Positions 34,093-43,675 are shown, counted from the first letter of the stretch. The stretch is 64,000 nt of DNA from Lachnospiraceae bacterium (GCA_910574965.1 CAJTDB010000017.1:1-64000), one strand, 5' to 3'. Notes: generated from the sequence alone by a model not told the origin. Translations and numbers: made by a program.

Positions 34093-35454
34093 ATGAAGCA
34101 TTTCACCATACGCCAGTTTATGGAGGCCAGCGGCGGCACCTGGTACGGACCTTCAGAAGCACTGGAACAGGACATACAGGGAGTCACTATTGACAGCCGG
34201 CTTGTACAGGAAGGCTTTCTCTTTATAGCCGTCCCAGGTGCACAAGTGGACGGCCATCGTTTTATACCGGACGTCTATGCAAAAGGAGCCTTAGGAGCTG
34301 TCAGCCAGCAGAAGCTTTCCTCGCCTGCCGGACCATACCTTCTCGTGGAGGATACCCTTCAGGCATTAAAGGACGGGGCCGAGGCTTACCGGAAGACTCT
34401 GACGATCCCCTTGATAGGCATTACCGGAAGCGCCGGCAAGACCAGCACGAAAGAAATGATCGCTTCCGTTCTCAGCCAGAAATACCAAGTGCTGAAAACC
34501 ATGGGCAATTTTAACAATGAGATTGGTGTTCCTCTGACCATCTTCCGGATTGATGACTGTCATGAAGCCGCTGTCCTGGAAATGGGCATGAACCACTTCG
34601 GAGAGATGCATCGGCTGAGTAAAATGGTTCGCCCTACCCACTGTGTCTTCACCAACATCGGAGTGGCCCATCTAGAGCATCTTGGAAGCCGGGACGGCAT
34701 CCTAAAAGCCAAGGCGGAGATGCTTGACTACGCTGCAGAAGATGCAGTTCTCGTCATTAACGGAGATGATGACAAGCTGAACATTCTAAAAGACCGCGCC
34801 GTCACGTTCGGATGCAGTCCTTCCAGTCAGGTATGGGCAGAGCATATCGAAAATCTGGGCCTTGACGGGATCCGCTGCCGCATCCATGCAAAAGGACAGC
34901 ATATGGACGTCACCATCCCCCTTCCCGGCACCCATATGGTCTACAATGCCTGTGCCGGTGTCTGTCTCGGCCTTTCTCTCGGCCTTTCCATGGAGCAGAT
35001 CCAGAAAGGAATCGAGACTTTGAAGCCTTTAAGCGGCAGAAGCAACATTCTGCACACCGGGCGCTACACCCTCATTGACGACTGCTACAACGCCAACCCG
35101 GTCTCCATGTGCGCCATGCTGGACGTGCTGAATCAGGCGCTCACAAGAAAAGTGGCCATACTGGGCGACATGGGCGAACTCGGTCCTGATACTGAATCCC
35201 TTCATGCCTCTGTAGGCAAACATTTGGGGACGCTTCACATTGACCTGCTTGTCACCATCGGAACCCTCAGCCGGTCCATCCATGACGCCGCAGGAACAGC
35301 CTCCCCCAATACCGTCTGCCTGCACTACCACACCCGCAGCCAGTTTCTTACGGAAGCCGGAAAGATTCTGCAGGAAGGAGACAGTATCCTCATCAAAGCA
35401 TCTCATTCCATGCAGTTTGAACAGATACTGTCCGCTTTGTCAAAGGAAGACTAA
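34093..35454 (+). CDS. murF: UDP-MurNAc-tripeptide--D-alanyl-D-alanine ligase
   Basis: 453 residues, Mur ligase family. Adds D-Ala-D-Ala to the UDP-MurNAc tripeptide. Motifs: VTIDSRLVQEGFLFIAVPGA (substrate domain), ITGSAGKTSTKEMI (P-loop), MGMNHFGEMHRL, LIDDCYNANPVSM and ILGDMGELG. GGAG upstream of the ATG. It closes the ddl-murF pair and ends in a strong terminator at 35458-35501. Confidence 0.96.
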   Translation: MKHFTIRQFMEASGGTWYGPSEALEQDIQGVTIDSRLVQEGFLFIAVPGAQVDGHRFIPDVYAKGALGAVSQQKLSSPAGPYLLVEDTLQALKDGAEAYRKTLTIPLIGITGSAGKTSTKEMIASVLSQKYQVLKTMGNFNNEIGVPLTIFRIDDCHEAAVLEMGMNHFGEMHRLSKMVRPTHCVFTNIGVAHLEHLGSRDGILKAKAEMLDYAAEDAVLVINGDDDKLNILKDRAVTFGCSPSSQVWAEHIENLGLDGIRCRIHAKGQHMDVTIPLPGTHMVYNACAGVCLGLSLGLSMEQIQKGIETLKPLSGRSNILHTGRYTLIDDCYNANPVSMCAMLDVLNQALTRKVAILGDMGELGPDTESLHASVGKHLGTLHIDLLVTIGTLSRSIHDAAGTASPNTVCLHYHTRSQFLTEAGKILQEGDSILIKASHSMQFEQILSALSKED

Positions 35455-35457
35455 AGC

Positions 35458-35501
35458 AAAAGACAGGAGCTGCCCCCGTCAGGGCAGGACTCCTGTCTTT
35501 T
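35458..35501. terminator. Bidirectional terminator between murF and carD
   Basis: AAAAGACAGGAG (35458-35469) pairs perfectly with CTCCTGTCTTTT (35490-35501); an inner CTGCCC/GGGCAG extends the stem. The carD stop codon at 35479-35481 lies in its loop. Confidence 0.88.
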
Positions 35502-36018
35502 CTGTCTTTGTATTCTCTTTTTCATTCATATAGCGGATGATAAAAGGTGCCATCTCCGCCTTTTTCTTGCCCATTACAAAGGCAAGCTCACTGTAAAGGG
35601 CATCCTCTGTCATTTTCAAATACCGTTCATCCGTAGCGCCCATCTTTTTCCCCTGGGCGGTCCGCACGCGCCTTCTTTGGTGCAGTGTCTTAAGGACTGC
35701 CACCCACTGACGATAGTCGCAGGAATTCAGCGCCTGCTTATAACTTTCCTCCCTGAGCTTCTCATTGGAAACTCCTATCTCCTGAATCTTAGGTATCTCA
35801 TCTAACAGTGCCATCGCTTCCTGTCTGGTAATTACCTTTCTGGCATTGGCATCCTTTTTATCCACCGGAAAATATACCCGGTTCCCTTTGATATTCAACG
35901 GTACCAGCACATAGTACAGCCGTTTCTCATCGGCCCCCGCGATCTCCAGATGTGTAATATCCTCAATCTGACAGATCCCGCTGCGCCCATAGACAATATA
36001 CTCTCCTATCTGAAACAT
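35479..36018 (-). CDS. CarD-family transcriptional regulator
   Basis: 179 residues. N-terminal CdnL/TRCF RNA-polymerase-interacting domain (MFQIGEYIVYGRSGICQI, then LYYVLVPLNIKGNRVYFPVD) and a helical C-terminal domain (about 75-160). CarD proteins bind RNAP beta and stabilise open complexes. The ATG at 36018 has AGGAGGTG upstream; the longer frame to 36108 is not credible. Its 3' end lies inside the terminator shared with murF. Confidence 0.93.
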   Translation of the reverse strand: MFQIGEYIVYGRSGICQIEDITHLEIAGADEKRLYYVLVPLNIKGNRVYFPVDKKDANARKVITRQEAMALLDEIPKIQEIGVSNEKLREESYKQALNSCDYRQWVAVLKTLHQRRRVRTAQGKKMGATDERYLKMTEDALYSELAFVMGKKKAEMAPFIIRYMNEKENTKTEKTGVLP

Positions 36019-36320
36019 CAGACAGCACCTCCTTTCAAGGCATCCGGCCTCACACCTGCCGGACATGAAAATTATCGTGAAAAAAAACCTGCATGTATCT
36101 GTGAACATGCTGGTTCCCTAGTTTCTACTCACCCTTCATCCTTTTATTTATCAGACATTTCCCCCAAATATATATACATCATACCAAATTTTCAAAATTT
36201 TTGTAAGTCCTTTTTTAATTATTTGACAATTTTTATTTACTTTATACAAAAATTCAACCTTAACCATGTGCAGTTTAACCAAGTCCAACCCCTTTCTAAT
36301 GCGAAAACACCCCAAAACCG

Positions 36321-36477
36321 GTCCGCCAGGGCGCTCCCGTGTGGATGGGAGCGAACAGCCGACGTGCACAGTCTGCCTCAGACAGACACGTCAGTGTCCG
36401 AATGCGGCAGACGATGCACATCGGCTGTCCGATACAATTTCATATGAGCGCATATAGGAGCGCCCCGGCGGGCGCAC
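36321..36477. other. Multi-hairpin structured element, function unknown
   Basis: A 17-nt imperfect terminal inverted repeat (36321-36337 with 36457-36473; 15 of 17, core GGGCGCTCC/GGAGCGCCC perfect) encloses nested pairings: CGCTCCC/GGGAGCG hairpin (36332-36353); CAGCCGA (36356-36362) with TCGGCTG (36421-36427), then GTGCA/TGCAC, GTCTGCC/GGCAGAC and GACAC-GTCA-GTGTC. A GCGCCC-CGGC-GGGCGC hairpin closes the right end. It lies between the carD promoter region and the 3' end of the anti-sigma gene. It could be a structured RNA or a small palindromic mobile element. Confidence 0.7.
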
Positions 36478-36491
36478 CCTCGCCTTCTCCA

Positions 36492-37895
36492 TCAGAAGAG
36501 CCAGACATACCCTTCCAGCTCGTCCAGAATCTCTTCCGCAGTCTCATAGCTCCCCTGCCACAAGCTTCCATTGCTTCCCGCAGGCGCCAGTACATAATCT
36601 TCTGCCCGGTCCTTATCCACCACAAAGAGCAGCGTATACGTAAGTTCCTCCCCGATCTCCATGGGGCGGAAGAAATAAGAGCTGCGTTCCTCCTCCTTCA
36701 CATGCACTGCCTGATCCAGATAAACCCCCATTCGATCCATCTGAAGCCAGTAGTTCTCTTCCGGTACAGACTCATAATAATCCATTGCCCAGGTCAGACC
36801 GCCGTCCGGCTTTTGGTCCACATAAATCAGTTCAAAGTTCAGCGGCACCTCGCCCCGGATACTGTTCTCATAACGGTGCACCTTTATATCCACACGCAAG
36901 AACTGCTGTTCGACTTTATCCTCCCCCAGAAGGACCCCTTCTGCATTATAGTGCTGTCTGGTGTACGGCTTTAAAGTCCCATCTTCCTTCAGCCAGCCGT
37001 CAAATCTGGAAAAGTCAAAGAAATCCTTTTCCTCAAAGCCTTCTATGCTGTCCAAAAGCTCATAGTTCAGCACGGTGTAGCCTTCTTCGCCTTCAAAACT
37101 TTTCAGCTCTTCTCCAACGCCCAAAAGTTTCTCCTTTGGTATCCCCGCCTGCACCAACTGTTCCATTGTTTTTCTGCCGTTCTCATCGGCCTGCTCCATC
37201 TCTGCTTTTTCCTGTTCTCTCGCCTGCCGCTCCTCCTCTGTCTCATATGCCGCATCCCCTACACGCTCCACCGTCAGGCTGTCTGCAAACTTCAGAAGCT
37301 CCTCATGTTCCACCGGATAGCAGGATACCAGTTGAATCACACAGCCTTCTGTCGGATTAAACAGATATACATTCGTATTTTTCTGATATTTCTCTGCTTC
37401 CTGATAGGTGATGATGTCCGCTTCCATACCGCTCAAAGTCGTATGCTCCACCTTCTCGATTCCGCCGCCCAGTGCAATCTCTCCGTCCAGCTTATCCAGC
37501 TCCGCCATGGTCACAATAGGCATGATGGTAATGCCAAGACCGTCTTCCCCATAATATTTCCCGGCTCCCTGATCTTTGAACCCTTCCGGAAGATAGGAAG
37601 GTGTTACTTTATACTCTCCGGGGACCAGTTCATAATTGAGTTCAAATTCATAAACGGCCTCTCCGGCTTCCTGATGCATTTCCTTCTGAAAATAAGCCGC
37701 CGTCGCCATAACTCCCAGTGAACCTGCCGCCAGTACGGCACAGGCCGCCGCCGCTCCGGTCCATTTACGATATCCGAATCTTTTTCCCTTTTTCCTTTTC
37801 ATCTGCGTTCCTTTTCCTTCCCGAATCATTTTATAAGTCGCCTGAAGCCGGTCCTCCACTACCTGGGGCAGCCTCTCTTCTATTCTGTTTTCCAT
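36492..37895 (-). CDS. Membrane-anchored anti-sigma-like protein (DUF4367 region)
   Basis: 467 residues. A cytoplasmic N-terminus (about 1-48, basic near 31-45), a single membrane helix (about 49-66), then a large extracytoplasmic part. About residues 90-215 resemble a DUF4367-type sensor domain (VTPSYLPEGFKDQGAGKYYG, then GCVIQLVS). The C-terminal part is charged and without a family I can name. It begins 20 bp after an ECF sigma factor gene, the classic arrangement for a cognate anti-sigma factor that senses at the envelope. Confidence 0.78.
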   Translation of the reverse strand: MENRIEERLPQVVEDRLQATYKMIREGKGTQMKRKKGKRFGYRKWTGAAAACAVLAAGSLGVMATAAYFQKEMHQEAGEAVYEFELNYELVPGEYKVTPSYLPEGFKDQGAGKYYGEDGLGITIMPIVTMAELDKLDGEIALGGGIEKVEHTTLSGMEADIITYQEAEKYQKNTNVYLFNPTEGCVIQLVSCYPVEHEELLKFADSLTVERVGDAAYETEEERQAREQEKAEMEQADENGRKTMEQLVQAGIPKEKLLGVGEELKSFEGEEGYTVLNYELLDSIEGFEEKDFFDFSRFDGWLKEDGTLKPYTRQHYNAEGVLLGEDKVEQQFLRVDIKVHRYENSIRGEVPLNFELIYVDQKPDGGLTWAMDYYESVPEENYWLQMDRMGVYLDQAVHVKEEERSSYFFRPMEIGEELTYTLLFVVDKDRAEDYVLAPAGSNGSLWQGSYETAEEILDELEGYVWLF

Positions 37896-37915
37896 CTGCT
37901 TCCCGTTACCCCTTT

Positions 37916-38422
37916 CTAATGCACCGCTGTGATTTCCTGACGGAGCATCTCTCGTCCCCGCTTCAGACGGGATGTAACTGTGTTCTCTTTCATGCCCATG
38001 CAGGCTGCAATCTCCCGGACCTTCAGCCCGTATACATAATGCAGTGTGAAAATACTCTGATCTTTCTCTCTAAGAGGTGCCACCAGCTCCCGAAAACCGG
38101 TGAAGCCGTCATAAGATTCAGATGCCCGATTCTCGATCTCCGGTACCTTTTCTATAGGGATGTCCCCTCTCTGCTTTCGGATCAGATCCTTGCAGTTATT
38201 AATCAGTATCCGTATCATCCAGGTTTTGAAATATGCGCTCTGTTTCAATGTATGGATCTTTTCATAGCAGTCCAGCACCGTCTCCGATATGGCATCTGCA
38301 ATGTCTTCATCATTGTTCAGAAAGCCTCTGGCAACCTTGTACATGCTCTGTTTATTTTCCTCTATCAGCGTAATGAAAGCCTCCGCATCTCCTTTTTGTG
38401 CTTTCTTTACAAGAAGTTCCAC
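37916..38422 (-). CDS. ECF-type RNA polymerase sigma factor
   Basis: 168 residues. Region 2 (about 8-80: EAFITLIEENKQSMYKVARG, then TVLDCYEKIHTLKQSAYFKTW) and region 4 (about 110-165: LHYVYGLKVREIAACMG, then NTVTSRLKRGREML). The GTG at 38422 has AAAGGAGGG 6 nt upstream and gives the usual length; the frame to 38458 adds a leader without a site. The following gene encodes the likely anti-sigma factor. Targets unknown. Confidence 0.93.
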   Translation of the reverse strand: MELLVKKAQKGDAEAFITLIEENKQSMYKVARGFLNNDEDIADAISETVLDCYEKIHTLKQSAYFKTWMIRILINNCKDLIRKQRGDIPIEKVPEIENRASESYDGFTGFRELVAPLREKDQSIFTLHYVYGLKVREIAACMGMKENTVTSRLKRGREMLRQEITAVH

Positions 38423-38635
38423 AAGGCTCCCTCCTTTCTGTATAGATTCATCGGCCAATGTTATCTTACACTTATTAGACGGGACAGGAGCAGAAAATAT
38501 TGCAGGAAATTATTGAAATTTCAAAAATATCCCAACCGTATCTGTCCGCCGCAAAGATATCCCGGACTGTCCTGCCCTCAAAAAGAAAAAGAGCATCAGT
38601 CCCGCCAGGTACCGTGCCCTTCTCTTCGATATATT

Positions 38636-39631
38636 TTAAATAGGAACGCTCACCTGTATCTGCCGGGGATCCTGCACCCGAAAGGTCAGCTTCCACTCCA
38701 CTTCGTCTGCCGGTTCATAGTGCAGAGACGAAAAAGCGCTCTTTCCAGAAGACTCCTCTTTCGAACCGGAAACTTTTCCTGCCACAAACACAGACGTCGG
38801 CCCGTCTGCGCCTCCGATCACTGCGATAGAAGAAGCTGCCGGACTTTTCGGCAAATCCGGCAAAGAACAGTCACTCACAAGCAATGTCTCTTCCGGAAGC
38901 TCTGGCTCCACCTGATAATGCAGCACAGTAAAATGTTCCGGGAATGATTCCAACTCTGTCTCCGGCGGAAATTCCCGGACCGGAAGCACCTTCGGCTCCT
39001 GCCCTAAGATGATCAGCCTGTGCATCTTCCCCGTAGCCGGATGAACAAACGCAACCTCTTTTTCTGCCCCCTTTGTTCCGGTTCGAAAATGCGGCCCCGG
39101 AAAGTCTTCCGGTTCCCTGCAAAATGTAAAGACAACCGAAGATATTTCTCCGGATATCCCCTCTGCCCACGCAAAAGACTGCCTCCAGAACGTCCAGCCG
39201 GCCGTCAGGTCCAGTCCATAGGACTTCATCAGCATTTCTTCCACCATATCCGTCCCAGACTCTCTGGCCTCTTCCTGGGGGATCAAATCCAAGGGCCGGT
39301 AAGAGCAGCCGCATCCTGTCTGCTTTTGCAGAGGCATGTTGTCCGCCTCCGCCTCCATTCGGAAATTCCTATGATAAGGATTTTCCCGCTCCAGAAGCGA
39401 CTCGTCCCCTTCCCATTCTTTCCACTTTTCATAAAAATCGGTAAATTCCTGCCTTTCAATCCTGCAGCAAAGGTCAGCCACCAGCCCCTGGGGACACAGA
39501 TAGACCGCAGGGATCTGCCACGTTTTTCCTTCCCACTGAAAAGAGACATTGCACCGAAACTCTCTCCCCGGCTGCCTTTCGTCCTTTTCTCTTAGGCATC
39601 CCCAGTAAGTATCATCAAAATATACGTTCAT
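38636..39631 (-). CDS. Unknown protein with a GGADGPT motif (331 aa)
   Basis: No signal peptide or membrane helix. Residues about 267-291 include SIAVIGGADGPTSVFVAGK, the glycine-rich signature found in the beta subunit of Na+-translocating decarboxylases, but the rest of this soluble protein has nothing else of that subunit. Similar isolated motifs occur, in my recollection, in hypothetical proteins of Lachnospiraceae and lead to wrong annotations. It lies about 210 bp upstream of the ECF sigma factor on the same strand and so may belong to its regulon. Function unknown. Confidence 0.65.
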   Translation of the reverse strand: MNVYFDDTYWGCLREKDERQPGREFRCNVSFQWEGKTWQIPAVYLCPQGLVADLCCRIERQEFTDFYEKWKEWEGDESLLERENPYHRNFRMEAEADNMPLQKQTGCGCSYRPLDLIPQEEARESGTDMVEEMLMKSYGLDLTAGWTFWRQSFAWAEGISGEISSVVFTFCREPEDFPGPHFRTGTKGAEKEVAFVHPATGKMHRLIILGQEPKVLPVREFPPETELESFPEHFTVLHYQVEPELPEETLLVSDCSLPDLPKSPAASSIAVIGGADGPTSVFVAGKVSGSKEESSGKSAFSSLHYEPADEVEWKLTFRVQDPRQIQVSVPI

Positions 39632-39763
39632 ATCCCTTTCCTTCCTGTCTTTTGTTATTTCTTAAATTGTACCATGAATGTTCTGAAAAAGCCAACCGAT
39701 CTCATTCACGATCCGGCATTTCTTTCATATTTTAATATAAGAATCTTCCACAGGAGTTCTCCT

Positions 39764-40006
39764 ATGGAACATCCCCGCAATCTGAGCGAGCTTCTCCCCG
39801 GACAAAGTGCCGAAGTCCGCTCTCTTCAGACCGTCGGCCCCATGCGCCGGCGGCTTCTGGACCTTGGACTGATCGAACACACGGAAGTTATGTGCCTTGG
39901 AAAAAGTCCCCTTGGAGATCCGTCCGCTTACCTGATCCGCGGCGCCGTCATTGCCATCCGTGCCAAAGACAGCCGCCAGATCCTCATTAACATCAAACAA
40001 ACATAA
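39764..40006 (+). CDS. feoA: Ferrous iron transport protein A
   Basis: 80 residues, SH3-like FeoA domain: LSELLPGQSAEVRSLQ, then MRRRLLDLGLIEHTEV and YLIRGAVIAIRAKDSRQILI. FeoA assists the FeoB permease. The ATG at 39764 has AGGAG 7 nt upstream; the longer frame to 39674 lacks support. It is followed by feoB after 9 bp. Confidence 0.92.
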   Translation: MEHPRNLSELLPGQSAEVRSLQTVGPMRRRLLDLGLIEHTEVMCLGKSPLGDPSAYLIRGAVIAIRAKDSRQILINIKQT

Positions 40007-40015
40007 GGAGTATGT

Positions 40016-42172
40016 ATGGGTCTTACCAGTCATTCAACCGGAACAAAAGCCTTAGATGCAAAACTTATCCTGCAAAAGCAGTCCCCTGAGGACCGGATCA
40101 TCGCCCTAGCCGGCAATCCCAACGTAGGAAAAAGCACGATCTTCAACAGCCTGACAGGCATGAAGCAGCACACCGGAAACTGGCCGGGCAAAACAGTTGC
40201 CAATGCCCAGGGCCGGTACCGCCTTCACGGACGTACTTATATCCTGGTCGATATTCCAGGCACCTACTCGCTTATGGCGCACTCTGCGGAAGAAGAAGTG
40301 GCGCGGAATTTTCTCTGTTTTCAAAAACCGGATGCCATCGCTGTCGTATGTGACGCCTCCTGTCTGGAACGGAACTTAAACCTCGTCCTTCAGACGATGG
40401 AAATCTCCGCACACGTCGTCCTGTGCATAAATCTGATGGACGAAGCCGAGAAAAAAGGCATCCATATCGACGCCGGACGCCTGTCCGAAACTCTTGGCAT
40501 CCCTGTTGTTACAACTGTTGGCAGAGATAAAAAAAGCTTAAAATCTCTTACCAGTGCCCTGCAGCAGATCTGTGATTCCCCAAAGGACCTTTCTGTTCAG
40601 GAGCTTCGTCCGGTCTCCTATCCTCCTTTGATAGAAGAAAGCCTCTCCCTTCTGGTTCCGGTTCTGCAAAAACTGACCGACGGGCAGATCAGTCCTCGAT
40701 GGCTTGGTCTGCGGCTTCTGGATGACGATCCCTCTCTGATACAGGAAATCCATCGCTGTCTCGGCCCTGCCTTTCCGGAAAACCCCGAACTTCTGTCCGC
40801 TCTGGAAAAGGCGTCGTCTCTGCTGAAAGCACACGGCATCGGCCCGGAGACGTTCCGGGATCTCATCACCTCTGCACTGATTTATCGTGCAGAAGAGCTG
40901 TGCCGGGATACCGTCCGATACGAGCAGCCGCCCTGTCAGTTCCGGGACTGGAAGCTGGACCGGATACTAACCGGCCGGATATCCGGCTATCCGGCTATGA
41001 TCCTCCTGCTGGCCTTTCTTCTCTGGCTGACGATCACCGGCGCCAACTATCCGTCTCAGGCGCTTTCCTCGCTCCTGTTCGGCTTTCAGGAACTTTTAAG
41101 CAGACTGTTCCTGGCCCTTCACGCCCCGGACTGGCTCCACAGTATGCTTGTGCTGGGAGTTTATCGAGTGGTCGCCTGGGTCGTCTCTGTCATGCTCCCG
41201 CCTATGGCCATCTTCTTTCCGCTCTTCACCCTGTTAGAAGACGCAGGCTATCTGCCGCGGCTGGCCTACAATCTGGACCGGCCTTTCCAGTGCTGCCATG
41301 CCTGCGGAAAACAGGCCCTCTGCATGGCTATGGGCTTTGGCTGCAATGCTGCCGGAGTGACCGGATGCCGGATCATCGATTCCCCAAGAGAACGGCTTCT
41401 GGCCATCCTGACCAACAGCTTTGTTCCCTGTAACGGACGATTTCCCACGCTGATCGCACTGATTGCGATCTTTTTCACCGGTATGCAGAAAGGGCTGACC
41501 GCTTCTCTTCTGTCGGCCCTGCTCCTGACGTTTGTGATTCTTCTTGGTATCGGCGCGACGTTCGCTGTCACCTGGCTTCTCTCGGTTACCGTGCTCAAAG
41601 GGATTCCTTCTGCCTTTACGCTGGAACTTCCGCCCTACCGGAAGCCTCAGATCGGACCGGTTCTGGTCCGATCTGTCTTCGATCGTACTCTGTTCGTACT
41701 TGGCAGGGCCGCAGCCGTGGCAGTTCCGGCGGGATTTCTGATCTGGTGTATGGCCAATCTGTCTTTCCACGGCACAGATCTTCTCTCCCTTTGTGCCTCA
41801 TTTCTGGATCCTGCCGCAAGATGGATGGGCCTTCAGGGAGTAATCCTTATGGCCTTCCTTCTGGGATTTCCGGCCAATGAAATTGTGATGCCTGTGATCT
41901 TCATGGCCTATCTGGCCCAGGGCACTCTGACAGAGCCAGGAAGCTTAGACGCCATGAAAGACCTGCTTCTTGCAAATGGCTGGACATGGAAGACTGCCGT
42001 GAGCACCATTCTCTTCTCTTTGTTTCACTGGCCCTGTTCTACTACACTTCTAACGGTACACAAAGAGACCGGAAGCATCCGCTGGACCGCCCTGGCTGCC
42101 CTGCTGCCCACTGCCGTCGGTGTTCTGCTCTGTATGCTCTTCACCGGCATATGTCAGATATGCGCACTCTGA
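40016..42172 (+). CDS. feoB: Ferrous iron transporter FeoB
   Basis: 718 residues. N-terminal GTPase domain with G1 GNPNVGKST (about 35-43), NWPGKTVANAQG switch, G3 VDIPGTYSL and a G4-like NLMDEAEK; helical S-domain; then about eight or more membrane segments from residue 320 on, with two Gate-type repeats (VFTLLEDAGYLPR region, and FLLGFPANEIVMPVIFMAY). Imports Fe2+ into the cytoplasm. AAGGAG upstream. Co-transcribed with feoA. Confidence 0.95.
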   Translation: MGLTSHSTGTKALDAKLILQKQSPEDRIIALAGNPNVGKSTIFNSLTGMKQHTGNWPGKTVANAQGRYRLHGRTYILVDIPGTYSLMAHSAEEEVARNFLCFQKPDAIAVVCDASCLERNLNLVLQTMEISAHVVLCINLMDEAEKKGIHIDAGRLSETLGIPVVTTVGRDKKSLKSLTSALQQICDSPKDLSVQELRPVSYPPLIEESLSLLVPVLQKLTDGQISPRWLGLRLLDDDPSLIQEIHRCLGPAFPENPELLSALEKASSLLKAHGIGPETFRDLITSALIYRAEELCRDTVRYEQPPCQFRDWKLDRILTGRISGYPAMILLLAFLLWLTITGANYPSQALSSLLFGFQELLSRLFLALHAPDWLHSMLVLGVYRVVAWVVSVMLPPMAIFFPLFTLLEDAGYLPRLAYNLDRPFQCCHACGKQALCMAMGFGCNAAGVTGCRIIDSPRERLLAILTNSFVPCNGRFPTLIALIAIFFTGMQKGLTASLLSALLLTFVILLGIGATFAVTWLLSVTVLKGIPSAFTLELPPYRKPQIGPVLVRSVFDRTLFVLGRAAAVAVPAGFLIWCMANLSFHGTDLLSLCASFLDPAARWMGLQGVILMAFLLGFPANEIVMPVIFMAYLAQGTLTEPGSLDAMKDLLLANGWTWKTAVSTILFSLFHWPCSTTLLTVHKETGSIRWTALAALLPTAVGVLLCMLFTGICQICAL

Positions 42173-42191
42173 TTTTAGATCGTTTGTTCTT

Positions 42192-43094
42192 TTATCCTAT
42201 ATATGCACAGGCAGCCAGCGCAGCAGCCGCCCCGTCTGCTGCCGCAGTCGTCAACTGCCGGACCGTTTTGGTCCGGCAGTCCCCCGCCGCAAAAATCCCC
42301 TCTGCAGAAGTCCGGCAGTCCTCTGCGGCTTTGATATATCCGTGGGCATCTAATTCCACCAGACTGGCAAACGGCTGGTTATCCGGCTCCTGACCGATGG
42401 CAATAAACAGTGCAGATACCGCAAGCTCTTTCTTCCCTTTGTCCGGCTCCTGCTCTATGGTGACCGATTCCAGATATCCGGTTCCATTCAGCGCCGCCAC
42501 ATGACTTTCCAGCACCCAGATCACATGTTCCTTCTCCCGAAGGGAATCCTGCAGCCTTTTCTCTCCCCGGAACTGATCTCTTCTATGAATCAGGTATACT
42601 TTTCTGCAATAGCCGGACAGAAAAAGAGCGTCCTCCAGAGCCGTATTGCCGCCGCCAACGACAGCCACATCTTTTCCTCTGTAGAACGCTCCATCACAAG
42701 TGGCACAGTAAGAGATGCCTTTCCCGGTCAGTTCCTCCTCCCGCGCCACCTGAAGATGCCGGTTTTTCGCCCCGGAAGCCAGGATCACCGTACGGCTGTC
42801 ATAGGCAGACAGACTGGTATGCACGGTCTTATAAGTTTCGCTGTTTTGTATCTCCAGCACTTTTTCGTACTTTATTTCGGCTCCCTGCTCCATGGCCTGC
42901 TCATAAAGCCCCTGCGCAAATTCGTATCCGGATATTTTCCGGATTCCCGGATAGTTCTCTACCACGGAAGCACTCATGATCTGTCCGCCGTACACTTCCT
43001 TTTCCAGCACAAGCACACGCTTCCCGGCCCGTGCTCCATAGACCGCCGCCGACAGCCCCGCAGTCCCTGCTCCGGCAATGATAATATCGTACAT
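42192..43094 (-). CDS. Thioredoxin-reductase-like FAD/NAD(P) oxidoreductase
   Basis: 300 residues. FAD-binding IIIAGAGTAGLSAAVYGARAG, redox pair C130-A-T-C133 in SYCATCDGAFY, NAD(P)-binding VAVVGGGNTALEDA, and AAGDCRTKTVRQLTTAAADG at the C-terminus. This is the TrxB layout; no thioredoxin gene is adjacent, so its partner could be a thioredoxin elsewhere or another small redox protein. Converges with feoB, 19 bp apart. Confidence 0.92.
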   Translation of the reverse strand: MYDIIIAGAGTAGLSAAVYGARAGKRVLVLEKEVYGGQIMSASVVENYPGIRKISGYEFAQGLYEQAMEQGAEIKYEKVLEIQNSETYKTVHTSLSAYDSRTVILASGAKNRHLQVAREEELTGKGISYCATCDGAFYRGKDVAVVGGGNTALEDALFLSGYCRKVYLIHRRDQFRGEKRLQDSLREKEHVIWVLESHVAALNGTGYLESVTIEQEPDKGKKELAVSALFIAIGQEPDNQPFASLVELDAHGYIKAAEDCRTSAEGIFAAGDCRTKTVRQLTTAAADGAAAALAACAYIG

Positions 43095-43202
43095 CCTGCA
43101 TTTCCTCCTGACAACTGCATAGTTCTGCTGTCAGTATGGATGGTGTGCAGGACTCTTATGCATACTTTTTTCTGCTTTCTTTGCTTGCAGATTTTGATCG
43201 CA

Positions 43203-43631
43203 CTATGACGGTATATGTCCCTCCCCGCCCATAAGACGCGTCATCTCTTCCACTCTCTCAATGGGAAAAGGGGGCAGGGTCAGCGGACGCATAGCAATCG
43301 ACATTAACTTCATAGGATTATCATCTGCTGCAATCCGGTTGGAACGCAGTTCTCCACAGCTTTTACAGCGATGAATAACCGCCCACTCTCCATTCTTTCG
43401 TACCCAAACCGCTACAGGTTCCATATATCCGCCGCATTCAGACTTCCGGTCTCCTGGTTTCTCGTCCACATGAAGACTGGTCAGACAGTTCGGGCAATGG
43501 TTTCTATGACTGCTTCCCGCCCCATCCGGCAGTACCAGACGCCCGCATATCTTACATGTAAACGTTTCCCTGCATGCATGGTTTTTATAGTATCCTTTTT
43601 CAAATGTTCTTCTTTTTTTCTCTCTATTCAC
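43203..43631 (-). CDS. RNHCP-domain protein
   Basis: 142 residues. Zinc-ribbon-like cysteine pairs (TCKICGRLV, and SHRNHCPNCLTSLH with the name-giving RNHCP motif), then CGGYMEP and HRCKSCGELRSNRIAADDNP. Eight or so cysteines suggest one or two zinc sites. Function of the family is unknown; a nucleic-acid or ribosome link is plausible but not shown. Confidence 0.88.
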   Translation of the reverse strand: MNREKKRRTFEKGYYKNHACRETFTCKICGRLVLPDGAGSSHRNHCPNCLTSLHVDEKPGDRKSECGGYMEPVAVWVRKNGEWAVIHRCKSCGELRSNRIAADDNPMKLMSIAMRPLTLPPFPIERVEEMTRLMGGEGHIPS

Positions 43632-43675
43632 TTTTCTTTCCTGCTTTTATATCATATCAACCTCTACTGTATACG

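Noticed and set aside
37718-38947. 409-codon plus-strand open frame
   Set aside because: Opposite the ECF sigma factor and its neighbours; low-complexity translation with many Cys, His and Pro.
38636-39631. Na+-translocating decarboxylase beta subunit
   Set aside because: Only the GGADGPT motif matches; the protein is soluble and lacks all transmembrane segments of that subunit.
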